Origin: Parahaliea maris
Lineage (GTDB): Bacteria; Pseudomonadota; Gammaproteobacteria; Pseudomonadales; Halieaceae
NCBI RefSeq assembly: GCF_008064665.1
Contig: NZ_VRZA01000001.1
Coordinates: forward strand, 868,001 to 932,000
DNA length: 64,000 bases
Reading direction: 5' to 3'
Numbering within the stretch: the stretch's first letter is position 1; the number at the start of each line of letters is the position of its first letter. A program made the translations under genes and the position numbers. This document shows positions 41,417-49,992 of this stretch, piece after piece. A model generated the notes under the pieces. The model searched no databases and had not been told where the DNA came from. It saw nothing but the letters and a program-made list of their open reading frames with translations.

Positions 41417-42163
41417 TCAGGCCGCCCTCAGCTCACCCTGCAACTGGAGGCCATCCAGCACCAGGTCGGGGATAAACTCCCCGCAACGGCCCAGTTGGTC
41501 GTAAAGCCATGCCGCACCGCCACCAGTCAGTACCAGGTGCAGCTCAGAGCCGGCTTCCGCCAGCGCCTGCCGAACGGCACCGACCTGAGCCAGGGCGATG
41601 CCGTGGCGCACCGCCTGGGCGGTGGAACACCCGGGATCCAGCCTGTAGTCAGATGCCTCGGAGAAGCGGACCCGATCGGTATCCAGCAGCAGTGCCCGTT
41701 CCATCAAGTCCGGGCCGGGGATGATATAGCCGCCCTCGTGCTCGCCCGCTGCACTCACCAGGTCGATGGTCAGGGCGGATCCTGCGTCGACGACACAAAG
41801 CCGCCCTCTGGATCGCTCACGGGCCGCCAGCATGGCCAGCCAGCGATCCACTCCCATCCGCTCCGGTTCCGTGTAGCTGTTGCGCAGGCCAAGGGTTTCG
41901 GCTTCAGAGCGGGCAAACCAGGGCTCGACATTCCAGCGCTCCTGCAGCAAGCGTGACAAGGCTGAGTCCTGCTCTGCACTCGCCACGCTCGACACCCAGA
42001 TGTAGTCCGGTTGCTCACAGCAGGCCAACAGTTCCTCCCTGCTGACGGGGTCTTCTTCACGGTAACTGCCTCGCCCCAGCAACGTGTCGCCTTGTACGAC
42101 TCGCCACTTCGCGCTGCTGTTGCCCACGTCCAGTTGCAGGCAGGGCCCGGCGCCCCGACTCAA
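41417..42163 (-). CDS. coaX: Type III pantothenate kinase
   Basis: First step of coenzyme A synthesis: ATP-dependent phosphorylation of pantothenate by the acetate-kinase-fold enzyme. The 248 residues contain LQLDVGNSSAKWRVVQG (phosphate-binding, about 9-25), ERMGVDRWLAMLAARE, CVVDAGSALTIDLVSAAGEH and GGYIIPGPDLM, all family motifs. The start is the TTG at 42161-42163, which overlaps the birA stop (TTGA) and has GAGG upstream; no ATG is available. It forms a two-gene unit with birA, followed by tRNA genes. Confidence 0.93.
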   Translation of the reverse strand: MSRGAGPCLQLDVGNSSAKWRVVQGDTLLGRGSYREEDPVSREELLACCEQPDYIWVSSVASAEQDSALSRLLQERWNVEPWFARSEAETLGLRNSYTEPERMGVDRWLAMLAARERSRGRLCVVDAGSALTIDLVSAAGEHEGGYIIPGPDLMERALLLDTDRVRFSEASDYRLDPGCSTAQAVRHGIALAQVGAVRQALAEAGSELHLVLTGGGAAWLYDQLGRCGEFIPDLVLDGLQLQGELRAA

Positions 42164-43137
42164 GCTTGCGGCCTCATTGAGAGCTCTCCCCCGAACAGGG
42201 ACTGGATACCCACGCTGGTTTCCAGCTGCAGCGCACCCCGCTGGTCGACACCACGGGCAGTTCCGGCGATCTGCCTGTCGGCGCTGCGTACCACAACCGG
42301 GCAATCGGCGTAGGCGTCGCGCGCCATCCAGGCCTCGCGCCAGGGTGTAAACCCCGCTCCCTCGAAGCCTGCCAACAGGGGCAGCAATTCATTCAATACA
42401 GCCGCCAGCAGAGCGTTGCGCGAGGGCGGCGCCTCGCCGCACAGCTGAAAAAGGTCGGTCCAGGCCTGGTCAATCTCCCCCGCGGCCCGCTCTGGCATGC
42501 GCACGTTGAGCCCCACCCCCACCACCACCTGGCAGGCACCCGAGGCATCGCCGGCCATCTCCAGCAAAATGCCGCCCAGCTTGGCGCCGCCGGCCAGCAG
42601 GTCGTTGGGCCATTTGAGCTGCAGGGCAGGCACACCGAGGGATTCCAGCGCACGGGCGACCGCCACCCCTACCGCCAGGCTGAGCCCCTCCAGCGCTGCA
42701 GCGCCCTGGCTGAACTCCCACACGACCGACAGGTAGATGTTACGGGCATAGGGGCTGACCCAGGTGCGGCCGCGACGACCCCGGCCGGCACTCTGCTGCT
42801 CGGCGGAACAGACCAGGCCACGCGCCCGTCCCGACTCGATCTGGCGCAGGGCCTCGGCGTTAGTCGAGTCCACCGTATCCAGCAGCAGCAGGTCGCCGAT
42901 CAGCTCACCGGCCCGCTGTGACAGCCCCGCACGCACCTCGGCCGCGTCCAGTAACTCCAGCCCACCCGGTATGCGGTAGCCCAGGCCTCGCACCGATTCC
43001 AGCTCCAGGCCGAGGTCCTCCAGCCGGTTCAGTTGCTTCCACACCGCGGTGCGGCTGACCCCCAGCGTCTCGGCCAGCGCCTGGCCGGAGTGAAACTCGC
43101 CGTCGGCCAGCATGGGCAATATCACAGTCTTTGGCAT
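42160..43137 (-). CDS. birA: Biotin-protein ligase / biotin operon repressor
   Basis: Attaches biotin to carboxylases and represses biotin genes. Of the 325 residues, 1-65 form a winged helix (SGQALAETLGVSRTAVWKQL). The catalytic core has QQSAGRGRRGRTWVSPYARN, the biotinyl-AMP loop, and LKWPNDLLAGGAKLGGILLE. A C-terminal SH3-like domain is present. The ATG at 43137 was preferred to a GTG five codons upstream. It probably modifies the LiuD biotin carrier encoded at 50788-52788. It lies in the birA-coaX-tRNA order typical of the group. Confidence 0.95.
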   Translation of the reverse strand: MPKTVILPMLADGEFHSGQALAETLGVSRTAVWKQLNRLEDLGLELESVRGLGYRIPGGLELLDAAEVRAGLSQRAGELIGDLLLLDTVDSTNAEALRQIESGRARGLVCSAEQQSAGRGRRGRTWVSPYARNIYLSVVWEFSQGAAALEGLSLAVGVAVARALESLGVPALQLKWPNDLLAGGAKLGGILLEMAGDASGACQVVVGVGLNVRMPERAAGEIDQAWTDLFQLCGEAPPSRNALLAAVLNELLPLLAGFEGAGFTPWREAWMARDAYADCPVVVRSADRQIAGTARGVDQRGALQLETSVGIQSLFGGELSMRPQA

Positions 43138-43279
43138 GGGTTTACAGCTCACATCAATCGAGAGGCCGATGATAGCAAATGCCAGAGCAGTTCAACTCAC
43201 CAGACAACGCCCGTGGTGGCGAAGCCAGCGCCCCACTACACTGGATCGATCTACCCATAACAATCAGGGAAGCAGCCCC

Positions 43280-43810
43280 ATGGCCCTCGACGACGCCACC
43301 CTCCGCGCCACGGCGCAAAAACTCATCGATGCCCACGAAGAGGCCTCCCGGACCAATGAATGGACGTTTTTTGTCGACACACTGTATGCCCGGGACTGCG
43401 TGTACACCTGCGAATATGCCGGCGTCATGGAGGTCACTGCCCGCGGCATCGACGAGATCAAGGCGACCCACTACGGACGCGACATGCAGGTGGGCTGGGA
43501 GGGCTGGAGTTTTCCCTATGAAGGGGTTTACGTCGGCTCGGATAACCGCCTCATCACCCACTGGCTCAATCGCGGCCCCGGCCAGCGCCCGGATGGCAGC
43601 CATTTCCAGACGCCGGGCATCTCCTTTATCACCCTCGATGACAACGCGCAGATTGTTCGCCAGTTCGACCTGTTCGACCTCGCACACCAGATGCACCTGT
43701 GTGATGAACTCGAGGATGCCGGGCTGCTGTCACCCAGACTGAAGGAAAGCTGGGTCCTGCCCATGAAGGCTCGCCTGCAGGAGCAACTCGCGCGCAACCC
43801 CCAGCACTGA
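43280..43810 (+). CDS. SnoaL/NTF2-like protein
   Basis: Protein of 176 residues with an NTF2-like pattern: an N-terminal helix (ATAQKLIDAHEEASRTNEWT), FVDTLYARDCVYTCEYAGVM, then strands ending FITLDDNAQIVRQFDLFDLA. The start is the ATG at 43280 with AGGGAAG upstream; the frame is open further but lies in the birA intergenic region. The fold is used by isomerases, cyclases and binding proteins, so no reaction is assigned. It is monocistronic, divergent from birA. Confidence 0.72.
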   Translation: MALDDATLRATAQKLIDAHEEASRTNEWTFFVDTLYARDCVYTCEYAGVMEVTARGIDEIKATHYGRDMQVGWEGWSFPYEGVYVGSDNRLITHWLNRGPGQRPDGSHFQTPGISFITLDDNAQIVRQFDLFDLAHQMHLCDELEDAGLLSPRLKESWVLPMKARLQEQLARNPQH

Positions 43811-43879
43811 CACCCAGCGCTGCCCCCCAACAAACGGTGTGCCCTTCCGGGGCTCCCGCCCCTCACACCACGAATTACA

Positions 43880-43917
43880 TTAAGACAGTTGACTTAATAA
43901 GACAGTCGTCTTAACGT
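43880..43917 (+). promoter_or_regulatory. Promoter with two adjacent TetR-type operators
   Basis: TTGACT (43889-43894), 17-base spacer and TAACGT (43912-43917) form a promoter just before the TetR gene. It is covered by two abutting palindromes: TTAAG-8-CTTAA at 43880-43897 and TAAGAC-AGTC-GTCTTA at 43898-43913. The shared half-site TTAAGAC suggests two dimers of the same regulator, so autoregulation is inferred. Confidence 0.72.
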
Positions 43918-43924
43918 AGTCCCC

Positions 43925-44602
43925 ATGCAAATACCAACACACCCAGATATCGCACAGACCGAGCTCCCCGAACTGAGCAGCTCGGCCCTCACCCTGCTTC
44001 ATACCGCCGAGCAGTTGATTGCCGAAAAGGGTGTGGACGGCGTCTCCAGCCGCGAAATCGCCCGCCGGGCAGGACAGAAAAACCACTCCGCGGTGAATTA
44101 CAACTTCGGCTCCTTCGAAGGGCTGGTGGAAGCGCTGATCAACTATCGGGTAGGCCCGGTCAACCGGCGCCGGGAGCAGCAGCTCAGCCGGTTGCTGGCG
44201 GAGTCGGAGCTCCCCTCTCTGGAGGCCCTTGTGGCATTGATGGTTCGCCCCCTGGCCGAGGAGTTACTGAGCGATACCGGCGCCCGGTACCTGGGGTTGC
44301 TGGTACAGCTCACCCAGCGCCCGCCGTGGCGCGACCTGTTCATGCGCAACCGCGCCCGTTCTTCCGCAATTCGCAGGACCTCCACCCTGGCCGAACAGCA
44401 TCTGTTGCAATGGCCGGAACACATTCGCCAGGAACGCCTGCGCCTGCAGGGTTTCCACACCGTGCAGGTGGTGGCCGAGTGGGACACCCAAATCCGCGGC
44501 GGGGAACTTGACGCCACTATTGAGGCGCTGGGCTGGCGAATCGACGATTTCATTCACTATTCAGTGGCCGGGCTGCAGGCGCCGGCAGGGAGAGAGCAAT
44601 AA
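43925..44602 (+). CDS. TetR-family transcriptional regulator
   Basis: Regulator of 225 residues. The N-terminal helix-turn-helix spans about 22-68 (LLHTAEQLIAEKGVDGVSSR, EIARRAGQKNHSAVNYNFGS). The remaining ligand domain is typical of the family, with the effector unknown. The promoter region carries two palindromic operators. Its TAA stop overlaps the ATG of the fatty-acid hydroxylase gene by one base, so the two are co-transcribed and the hydroxylase is the likely target. Confidence 0.9.
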   Translation: MQIPTHPDIAQTELPELSSSALTLLHTAEQLIAEKGVDGVSSREIARRAGQKNHSAVNYNFGSFEGLVEALINYRVGPVNRRREQQLSRLLAESELPSLEALVALMVRPLAEELLSDTGARYLGLLVQLTQRPPWRDLFMRNRARSSAIRRTSTLAEQHLLQWPEHIRQERLRLQGFHTVQVVAEWDTQIRGGELDATIEALGWRIDDFIHYSVAGLQAPAGREQ

Positions 44603-45450
44603 TGGATATCTTCAAACTACTGGGACTGATCGCGTTGTTCAGCTTCCTGGCGCTGTTCACTATTGAACTGTGCACTGGCCGGCTGCACCGCTCACCCCGC
44701 CCCCTGCGCGACTTCCTGTTCATGCTGTTCGGCATGGTTTCCAACCTGATCGTCGCCGGTACAGCGATAGGCACCTTTGCCGGCTGGCTGGTGGTACAGC
44801 TATTCCCACAACAGTCCGGCGGCCTCGCCTGGGTGCCTTTCTGGCTGGCGTTCCCGGTGATTTTCCTTACTGAAGAGGCGGCGCACTACTGGCTGCACCG
44901 GTTCTCACACCAGAACCGCACCCTGTGGAAAATCCATCGCACCCACCACAGCGCACAGAACCTGAACGTGGCAGTTATCTACCGCTACAACTTTTTCTGG
45001 GTCTTCATGCTCCCGCAAACCTGGATGGGGGCTTTCGCCGTCTACTTCGGACAGGCGCAGGCCTACTTTACCGCCGTGTTAATCACCTTTCTGGTCAACC
45101 TGGCCACACATTCCAACTTTCGCTGGGACCTCTGGCTGCGCGAGCGTACGCCAGCACCACTCCAGGGCCTGTGGTGGGTGATAGAGCGCGTCATCACGCT
45201 ACCCGATACCCATCATGCCCATCACGCCTACGGACGCACCGCCCACCCCAACGGCAATTACGCAATCACCGTCTTCCTCTTTGACGTGCTGTTCGGTACC
45301 GCAAAGATCCCCCATGCACGCCAGGAAAACTACGGGCTGCCCATCTCCCCACGCCTGCACTGGGCAGAGGAACTGCTGTGGCCCGTGGTACGCAAGCCGC
45401 TGCTTCCTCGCCCGGAAAACGCAAGTGCCAGCAGCAGCCAGGCTGCCTGA
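44602..45450 (+). CDS. Sterol desaturase / fatty acid hydroxylase family membrane protein
   Basis: Membrane di-iron oxygenase of 282 residues. Histidine clusters are HYWLHRFSH (about 94-102), HRTHHSAQN (112-120) and HHAHHAYG (about 205-212), as expected for the FA_hydroxylase superfamily. Helices lie near 7-25, 40-65, 75-92 and 130-165. It is translationally coupled to the TetR gene. Substrates may be sterol-like or acyl lipids. A second, longer family member occurs at 55445-56677. Confidence 0.9.
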   Translation: MDIFKLLGLIALFSFLALFTIELCTGRLHRSPRPLRDFLFMLFGMVSNLIVAGTAIGTFAGWLVVQLFPQQSGGLAWVPFWLAFPVIFLTEEAAHYWLHRFSHQNRTLWKIHRTHHSAQNLNVAVIYRYNFFWVFMLPQTWMGAFAVYFGQAQAYFTAVLITFLVNLATHSNFRWDLWLRERTPAPLQGLWWVIERVITLPDTHHAHHAYGRTAHPNGNYAITVFLFDVLFGTAKIPHARQENYGLPISPRLHWAEELLWPVVRKPLLPRPENASASSSQAA

Positions 45451-45570
45451 TAGAGCACCGAAGTCAGCGCCGCGGCGGACCAGCCCCCGCTACGCGGTGT
45501 GATCGACAGGCACGCCAGGTACATTCAGGGGCCGCATTAGCCGCCTGGTGTTACATTGCTTTTCCTGTCG

Positions 45571-45969
45571 TTACAGCCAGTTTTCCGTTCGGAGCCCGTC
45601 GACACGTTCAAACTCGCCGAGATTGTTGGTAACTAATACCAGGCCTTCACTGCGGGCGTGTGCGGCAATGTGCAGATCGTTAATCCCAATCGGTGTGCCT
45701 TTGCGCTCGAGGTCGGCACGTATATCACCATAATGACTGGCTGCCCTGGCGCCGTAGCCCAGCACCTCCAGACGCGACGCGAAGTCCTCAACCGCGTTGA
45801 GGTTCTGCGCCGGCCTGGCGCTTTTTTCAACACCGTGCAGAAGTTCAGCCAGGCTGATTGCACTCATGCACAATTGCCCAGCATGCTCATTGAAGGTACC
45901 CATGACCTCAACCGGGCGGCGCTTGATAACGTAGATTGCGATATTGGTGTCGAGCATGTACTTCAGCAT
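45571..45969 (-). CDS. vapC: VapC-type PIN-domain ribonuclease toxin
   Basis: Toxin RNase of 132 residues of the VapBC type II system; relatives cleave initiator tRNA. PIN acidic residues are in YMLDTNIAIYVI (Asp 7), ISLAELLHGVEKS (Glu), PIGINDLHIAAHA (Asp) and LVTNNLGEFERV. Its ATG overlaps the vapB stop by one base (TGATG). Nothing indicates inactivation. Confidence 0.93.
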   Translation of the reverse strand: MLKYMLDTNIAIYVIKRRPVEVMGTFNEHAGQLCMSAISLAELLHGVEKSARPAQNLNAVEDFASRLEVLGYGARAASHYGDIRADLERKGTPIGINDLHIAAHARSEGLVLVTNNLGEFERVDGLRTENWL

Positions 45970-46202
45970 CAGAGCGGCTCACGCTCCGATTGCTCCTGGC
46001 TTGCTCGCTCGCTCATGAAGTCATCGCTGGCAGCGGAATCGCCGAGGAAAAAACTGTCCCAGGTGTTTTCGACCGGTGAGATCACGCGATCCTTGCCGCG
46101 CACCCGAACAGAAACCTTCTTCACGCCTTCAGGGAAACGGGTTTCCGCCGGCAGGCGGACAGACTGCGTTCGATTGTTTTCAAAAACGGTTCCAGTAGCC
46201 AT
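45969..46202 (-). CDS. vapB: VapB-type antitoxin (AbrB/VagC-like)
   Basis: Antitoxin and DNA-binding partner of VapC, 77 residues. The N-terminal swapped-hairpin region is TQSVRLPAETRFPEGVKKVS; the C-terminal tail, rich in acids and Ser, would wrap the toxin. The start is the ATG at 46200-46202; nine further upstream codons are open but cover the promoter. It is the first gene of the operon. Confidence 0.92.
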   Translation of the reverse strand: MATGTVFENNRTQSVRLPAETRFPEGVKKVSVRVRGKDRVISPVENTWDSFFLGDSAASDDFMSERASQEQSEREPL

Positions 46203-46224
46203 GGTGAATCCCTGCAAGTTTGAG

Positions 46225-46275
46225 CACACTCAAATATAGTGTGGAACCACGTATATAGCAATTGTATATAGCAAT
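46225..46275 (-). promoter_or_regulatory. vapBC promoter with operator repeats
   Basis: Leftward TTGCTA (46256-46261), 17-base spacer, TATATT (46233-46238). The -10 lies inside the inverted repeat CACACT-7-AGTGTG (46225-46243). Upstream is a direct repeat of GTATATAGCAAT (starting 46251 and 46264). This matches typical VapBC autorepression, although binding is inferred only from symmetry. Confidence 0.72.
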
Positions 46276-46292
46276 ATCTGATTGAAATTACG

Positions 46293-46321
46293 TTTACGTT
46301 AACGTTAACTTGGTCTATAGT
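46293..46321 (+). promoter_or_regulatory. liu operon promoter and LiuR operator
   Basis: TTTACG (46293-46298), 17-base spacer, TATAGT (46316-46321) gives a promoter ending about 28 bases before the liuR ATG. Between the boxes lies the perfect palindrome GTTAACGTTAAC (46298-46309), embedded in TTTACGTTAACGTTAAC. This resembles the known LiuR motif (TTTACG...CGTAAA-like) of Alteromonadales and relatives. Confidence 0.75.
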
Positions 46322-46348
46322 TCACTCATCTCAGACCCGGGCCCAACC

Positions 46349-46735
46349 ATGCAGGACAAGACCTACAGCATTTCCGACCTCGCCGCCGAATTTGGTGTAA
46401 CCACCCGCACCATTCGCTTCTACGAGGAAAAGGGCCTGGTCCACCCCCAACGGGAAGGGCAGAAGCGGCTCTACACGCCGGCTGACCGGGTCCGGATCAA
46501 GCTGATCCTGCGCGGCAAACGCATTGGCATGAGCCTGCAGGAAAGTGTTGAAGTAATCGACCTCTACGACCCGGAACACAACAACGAGGAGCAGCTACAC
46601 TCCCTTATCAGCACCGTCACAGAAAAGCGCCAGCGCTTGCTGCAGCAAAAGAAAGACATTGACGAGATGCTCGCCGGCCTTGATGAAGTCCAGGCGCTCT
46701 GCGAGCAATCCCTCAAGGATTCCCACGGGAAGTGA
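46349..46735 (+). CDS. liuR: MerR-family regulator of leucine/isovalerate catabolism
   Basis: Regulator of 128 residues. The winged-helix MerR domain covers about 5-75 ([39 protein letters not shown]). A coiled-coil dimerisation helix follows ([20 protein letters not shown]). Position upstream of liuA and the TACGTTAACG palindrome identify it as LiuR. The ATG at 46349 gives a short leader. It probably represses the operon until branched-chain acyl-CoAs accumulate. Confidence 0.9.
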   Translation: MQDKTYSISDLAAEFGVTTRTIRFYEEKGLVHPQREGQKRLYTPADRVRIKLILRGKRIGMSLQESVEVIDLYDPEHNNEEQLHSLISTVTEKRQRLLQQKKDIDEMLAGLDEVQALCEQSLKDSHGK

Positions 46736-46766
46736 CACCACCACCCAACGTTCAGGACACACGCAG

Positions 46767-47936
46767 ATGAATACCGGATACCCCACTCTCAACTTTGGCC
46801 TCGGCGAAGAACTCGACATGCTGCGCGACGCTGTCTACCAGATGTGCCAGAAGGAGATCGCCCCGCGCGCCGCCCAGATCGACCGGGACAATGCATTCCC
46901 CGCCGACCTCTGGCGCAAGTTCGGTGACATGGGCCTGCTCGGCATCACCGTGGAGGAAGAATACGGCGGCTCCAACCTCGGCTACCTGGCCCACGCCATT
47001 GTGATGGAAGAGATCAGCCGCGCCTCCGCCTCCGTCGGTCTGTCTTACGGCGCCATGTCCAACCTCTGCCTCAACCAGCTGCGCAAGAACGGCAACGAAG
47101 CGCAGAAGGCCAAATACCTGCCGAAACTGTGTAGCGGCGAGCACGTGGGCGCCCTGGCGATGAGCGAACCCAACGCCGGCTCCGACGTAGTCAGCATGAA
47201 ACTCAGCGCCCGCAAGGAAGGCGACACCTACTACCTGAACGGCGCCAAGATGTGGATCACCAACGGCCCCGATGCCGATGTCTACGTGATCTACGCCAAG
47301 ACCGACCCGGAAGCGGGCTCGAAGGGCATCACCGCCTTTATCGTCGAGCGCGACTTCCCCGGATTCTCACGCTCGCCCAAGCTCGACAAGCTGGGCATGC
47401 GCGGCTCCAACACCTGTGAACTGGTGTTTGAAGACACCCCGGTACCGGCGGAGAACATCCTGCGCGGTGAGGGCGAAGGCGTCAAAGTGCTGATGAGCGG
47501 GCTGGACTACGAGCGCACCGTACTCTCCGGCGGCCCAGTAGGCATCATGCAGGCCTGCCTGGACGAAGTGGTCCCCTACCTCCACGACCGCAAACAGTTC
47601 GGCCAGAGCATCGGTGAGTTCCAGTTGATGCAGGGCAAGCTGGCAGACATGTACGCCGACCTCAGCGCCAGCCGCGCCTACCTCTACGCCGTGGCCGGCG
47701 CCTGTGACCGCGGCGAGGAAAGCCGCAAGGACTGCGCCGCCGTGATTCTCTACACCGCCGAAAAAGCCACCCAGATGGCCCTGCAGGCCATCCAGACCCT
47801 CGGTGGCTTCGGCTATACCAACGAAGCCAATACCGGCCGCCTGCTGCGCGACGCCAAACTGTACGAGATTGGCGCCGGCACGTCAGAGATCCGCCGCATG
47901 CTGATCGGCCGCGAGCTGTTCAACGAAACCCGCTAA
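46767..47936 (+). CDS. liuA: Isovaleryl-CoA dehydrogenase
   Basis: FAD enzyme oxidising isovaleryl-CoA to 3-methylcrotonyl-CoA in leucine breakdown. The 389 residues include [58 protein letters not shown] and the C-terminal [39 protein letters not shown]. The catalytic Glu of this subfamily lies in [14 protein letters not shown]. The ATG at 46767 lies 31 bases after liuR. Confidence 0.95.
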   Translation: MNTGYPTLNFGLGEELDMLRDAVYQMCQKEIAPRAAQIDRDNAFPADLWRKFGDMGLLGITVEEEYGGSNLGYLAHAIVMEEISRASASVGLSYGAMSNLCLNQLRKNGNEAQKAKYLPKLCSGEHVGALAMSEPNAGSDVVSMKLSARKEGDTYYLNGAKMWITNGPDADVYVIYAKTDPEAGSKGITAFIVERDFPGFSRSPKLDKLGMRGSNTCELVFEDTPVPAENILRGEGEGVKVLMSGLDYERTVLSGGPVGIMQACLDEVVPYLHDRKQFGQSIGEFQLMQGKLADMYADLSASRAYLYAVAGACDRGEESRKDCAAVILYTAEKATQMALQAIQTLGGFGYTNEANTGRLLRDAKLYEIGAGTSEIRRMLIGRELFNETR

Positions 47937-47951
47937 CAGGGAAGTGACCCG

Positions 47952-49559
47952 ATGAGTGTGTTGAAGACCCGCATCAATCCCCGCGACGAAGCGTTCCTCG
48001 CCAATCGCGAGAACATGCAACGCCAGGTCGATGACCTGAAGGCAAAAGTGGCCCAAATCCACCAAGGTGGAGGCGCCAAGGCCCGGGAGCGGCATACGGC
48101 CCGTGGCAAACTGCTGCCCCGGGAACGCCTGAACGCCCTGCTCGACCCCGGTGCGCCCTTTCTCGAACTGAGCCAGCTCGCCGCCTACGAGGTCTATGAC
48201 AGCCCCGTCCCCGGCGCGGGCATCATCACCGGCATCGGCCGGGTGGCGGGCCAGGAGTGCATGATCTTCGTCAACGACGCCACGGTCAAAGGCGGCACCT
48301 ACTATCCACTGACGGTGAAAAAGCAGGGCCGGGCCCAGACCATCGCCCAGGAAAATCACCTGCCCTGCCTCTACCTGGTAGACTCCGGTGGTGCCTTCCT
48401 GCCCCTGCAGGACGAGGTCTTCCCCGACCGCGAGCACTTCGGCCACGCCTTCTACAACCAGGCCCGCATGTCCGCCATGGGCATCCCCCAGATTGCCGCG
48501 GTACTGGGCTCCTGCACCGCCGGCGGCGCCTACGTGCCGGCCATGGCCGACGAGAGCATCATCGTCAAAAACCAGGGCACCATCTTCCTCGGCGGCCCAC
48601 CGCTGGTGAAGGCGGCAACCGGTGAAGTGGTGTCAGCCGAGGAACTGGGCGGCGCCGATGTGCACTGTCGCACCTCCGGCGTGACCGACTATTACGCCAA
48701 TAACGACCACCACGCCCTGCAGCTCATGCGCAACGCGGTAGGCCGGCTGAACCGGGTCAAGCCGGTGAGCATGGATATTCGCGAACCGATGGAACCCGCC
48801 TACCCGGTGGACGATATCTACGGTGTAATCCCGGCCGATACCAAACAGCCCTTCGACGTGCGGGAAGTCATTGCCCGGGTGGTCGACGGCAGCGAGTTTG
48901 ACGAGTTCAAGGCACTCTATGGCGAGACCCTGGTGTGCGGTTTTGCCCGCATCCACGGCTACCCGGTCGGCATCGTCGCCAACAACGGCATCCTGTTCGG
49001 TGAGTCGGCAGTGAAAGGCGCCCACTTTGTGGAGCTCTGCGCCCAGCGCAAGACACCGCTGGTATTCCTGCAGAACATCACCGGCTTCATGGTCGGCAAG
49101 CAGTACGAGGCCGGCGGCATCGCCCGGCACGGCGCCAAGATGGTCCATGCGGTGGCCTGTGCCGATGTGCCCAAGTTCACCGTGATCATCGGCGGCTCCT
49201 TTGGCGCGGGTAACTACGCAATGTGCGGCCGCGCCTACGACCCGCGCTTCCTGTTCATGTGGCCCAACGCCCGCATCTCGGTGATGGGCGGCGAGCAGGC
49301 CGCTGGCGTGCTGGCCACGGTGAAGCAGGACCAGCTGGCGCGGGAAGGGGTGGAGATGACGGACGAGGAGATCGCGGCCCTGAAGAAACCGGTGCTGGAG
49401 CAGTATGAGCACCAGGGGCACCCCTACTACGCTTCGGCACGCCTGTGGGACGACGGGGTGATCGACCCGGCGGACACGCGCATGGTGCTGGGACTGGCGA
49501 TTTCAGCCTCGCTGAATGCGCCGGTACCGGAGTCGAAGTTTGGCGTGTTCAGGATGTGA
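47952..49559 (+). CDS. liuB: Methylcrotonyl-CoA carboxylase, carboxyltransferase (beta) subunit
   Basis: Transfers the carboxyl group from biotin to 3-methylcrotonyl-CoA. The 535-residue protein has the two crotonase-like halves of acyl-CoA carboxyltransferases: [20 protein letters not shown] around 180-199, and [20 protein letters not shown] around 415-434. It ends [12 protein letters not shown], typical of MCC beta. It follows liuA by 15 bases. The operon is then interrupted by 433 bases of repeat-rich DNA before liuC. Confidence 0.95.
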   Translation: MSVLKTRINPRDEAFLANRENMQRQVDDLKAKVAQIHQGGGAKARERHTARGKLLPRERLNALLDPGAPFLELSQLAAYEVYDSPVPGAGIITGIGRVAGQECMIFVNDATVKGGTYYPLTVKKQGRAQTIAQENHLPCLYLVDSGGAFLPLQDEVFPDREHFGHAFYNQARMSAMGIPQIAAVLGSCTAGGAYVPAMADESIIVKNQGTIFLGGPPLVKAATGEVVSAEELGGADVHCRTSGVTDYYANNDHHALQLMRNAVGRLNRVKPVSMDIREPMEPAYPVDDIYGVIPADTKQPFDVREVIARVVDGSEFDEFKALYGETLVCGFARIHGYPVGIVANNGILFGESAVKGAHFVELCAQRKTPLVFLQNITGFMVGKQYEAGGIARHGAKMVHAVACADVPKFTVIIGGSFGAGNYAMCGRAYDPRFLFMWPNARISVMGGEQAAGVLATVKQDQLAREGVEMTDEEIAALKKPVLEQYEHQGHPYYASARLWDDGVIDPADTRMVLGLAISASLNAPVPESKFGVFRM

Positions 49560-49609
49560 TTCTTTATGCTTGGGTACGCAGGTTGTGATTCGGTGCCTGT
49601 CAGGCATCA

Positions 49610-49713
49610 CGTAGCGGGGGAGCCCTCTCCGGAAACGCTACAAGCACATCCATGTGCGCTCGGCAGCGGCCGTCCCTGGCCGCTGACGTTCCTCCGAGGG
49701 CTCCCCCGCTACG
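49610..49713. repeat. Cloverleaf-like inverted-repeat element 1 in the liu operon
   Basis: Outer arms CGTAGCGGGGGAGCCCTC (49610-49627) and the exact complement (49696-49713) enclose two internal hairpins: GCACAT-CC-ATGTGC (49644-49657) and CAGCGGCC-6-GGCCGCTG (49664-49685). No gene is seen. The design suggests a mobile repeat or structured RNA element rather than ordinary spacer. Confidence 0.85.
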
Positions 49714-49850
49714 CGACGCCGCGCCGCGCCAATTCGACGCCAAGCAGTTTCGTTCTGCCCATCCCGAGCAGAAGTGGCATACGGGCAAAAGTAAAAGTAG
49801 TAGCTTGGCAAGGTTGGTCGAAGTGCCATAGGTCGACGGCGTCCGTGACC

Positions 49851-49938
49851 CGGAAGGGCCTGCAGCGACCGTGTGAGGCATGGATGCCGAGCACGAGCGT
49901 ACATGGACGTATTCACAGCGTGTCGCGGAAGGCCCTTG
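49851..49938. repeat. Cloverleaf-like inverted-repeat element 2 in the liu operon
   Basis: Outer arms AAGGGCCTGCAGCGAC (49853-49868) and GTCGCGGAAGGCCCTT (49922-49937) pair with two mismatches. They enclose GGCAT-GG-ATGCC (49877-49888) and a GTACATGGACGTATTC segment. I recall similar 'GAGCGTACATGGACGTATTCACAGCGTGTCGCG'-type repeats dispersed in other gammaproteobacteria; that recollection could not be checked here. The 137 bases between elements 1 and 2 hold nothing recognisable. Confidence 0.7.
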
Positions 49939-49992
49939 CGGGTTGCGGATGCCGCCTCCGATAGAACAATAGAACCACGGGACTACAACAGA

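Noticed and set aside
49566..49964. Possible small proteins in the liuB-liuC gap
   Set aside because: The frames run through inverted-repeat elements on both strands and carry no ribosome site or recognised domain.
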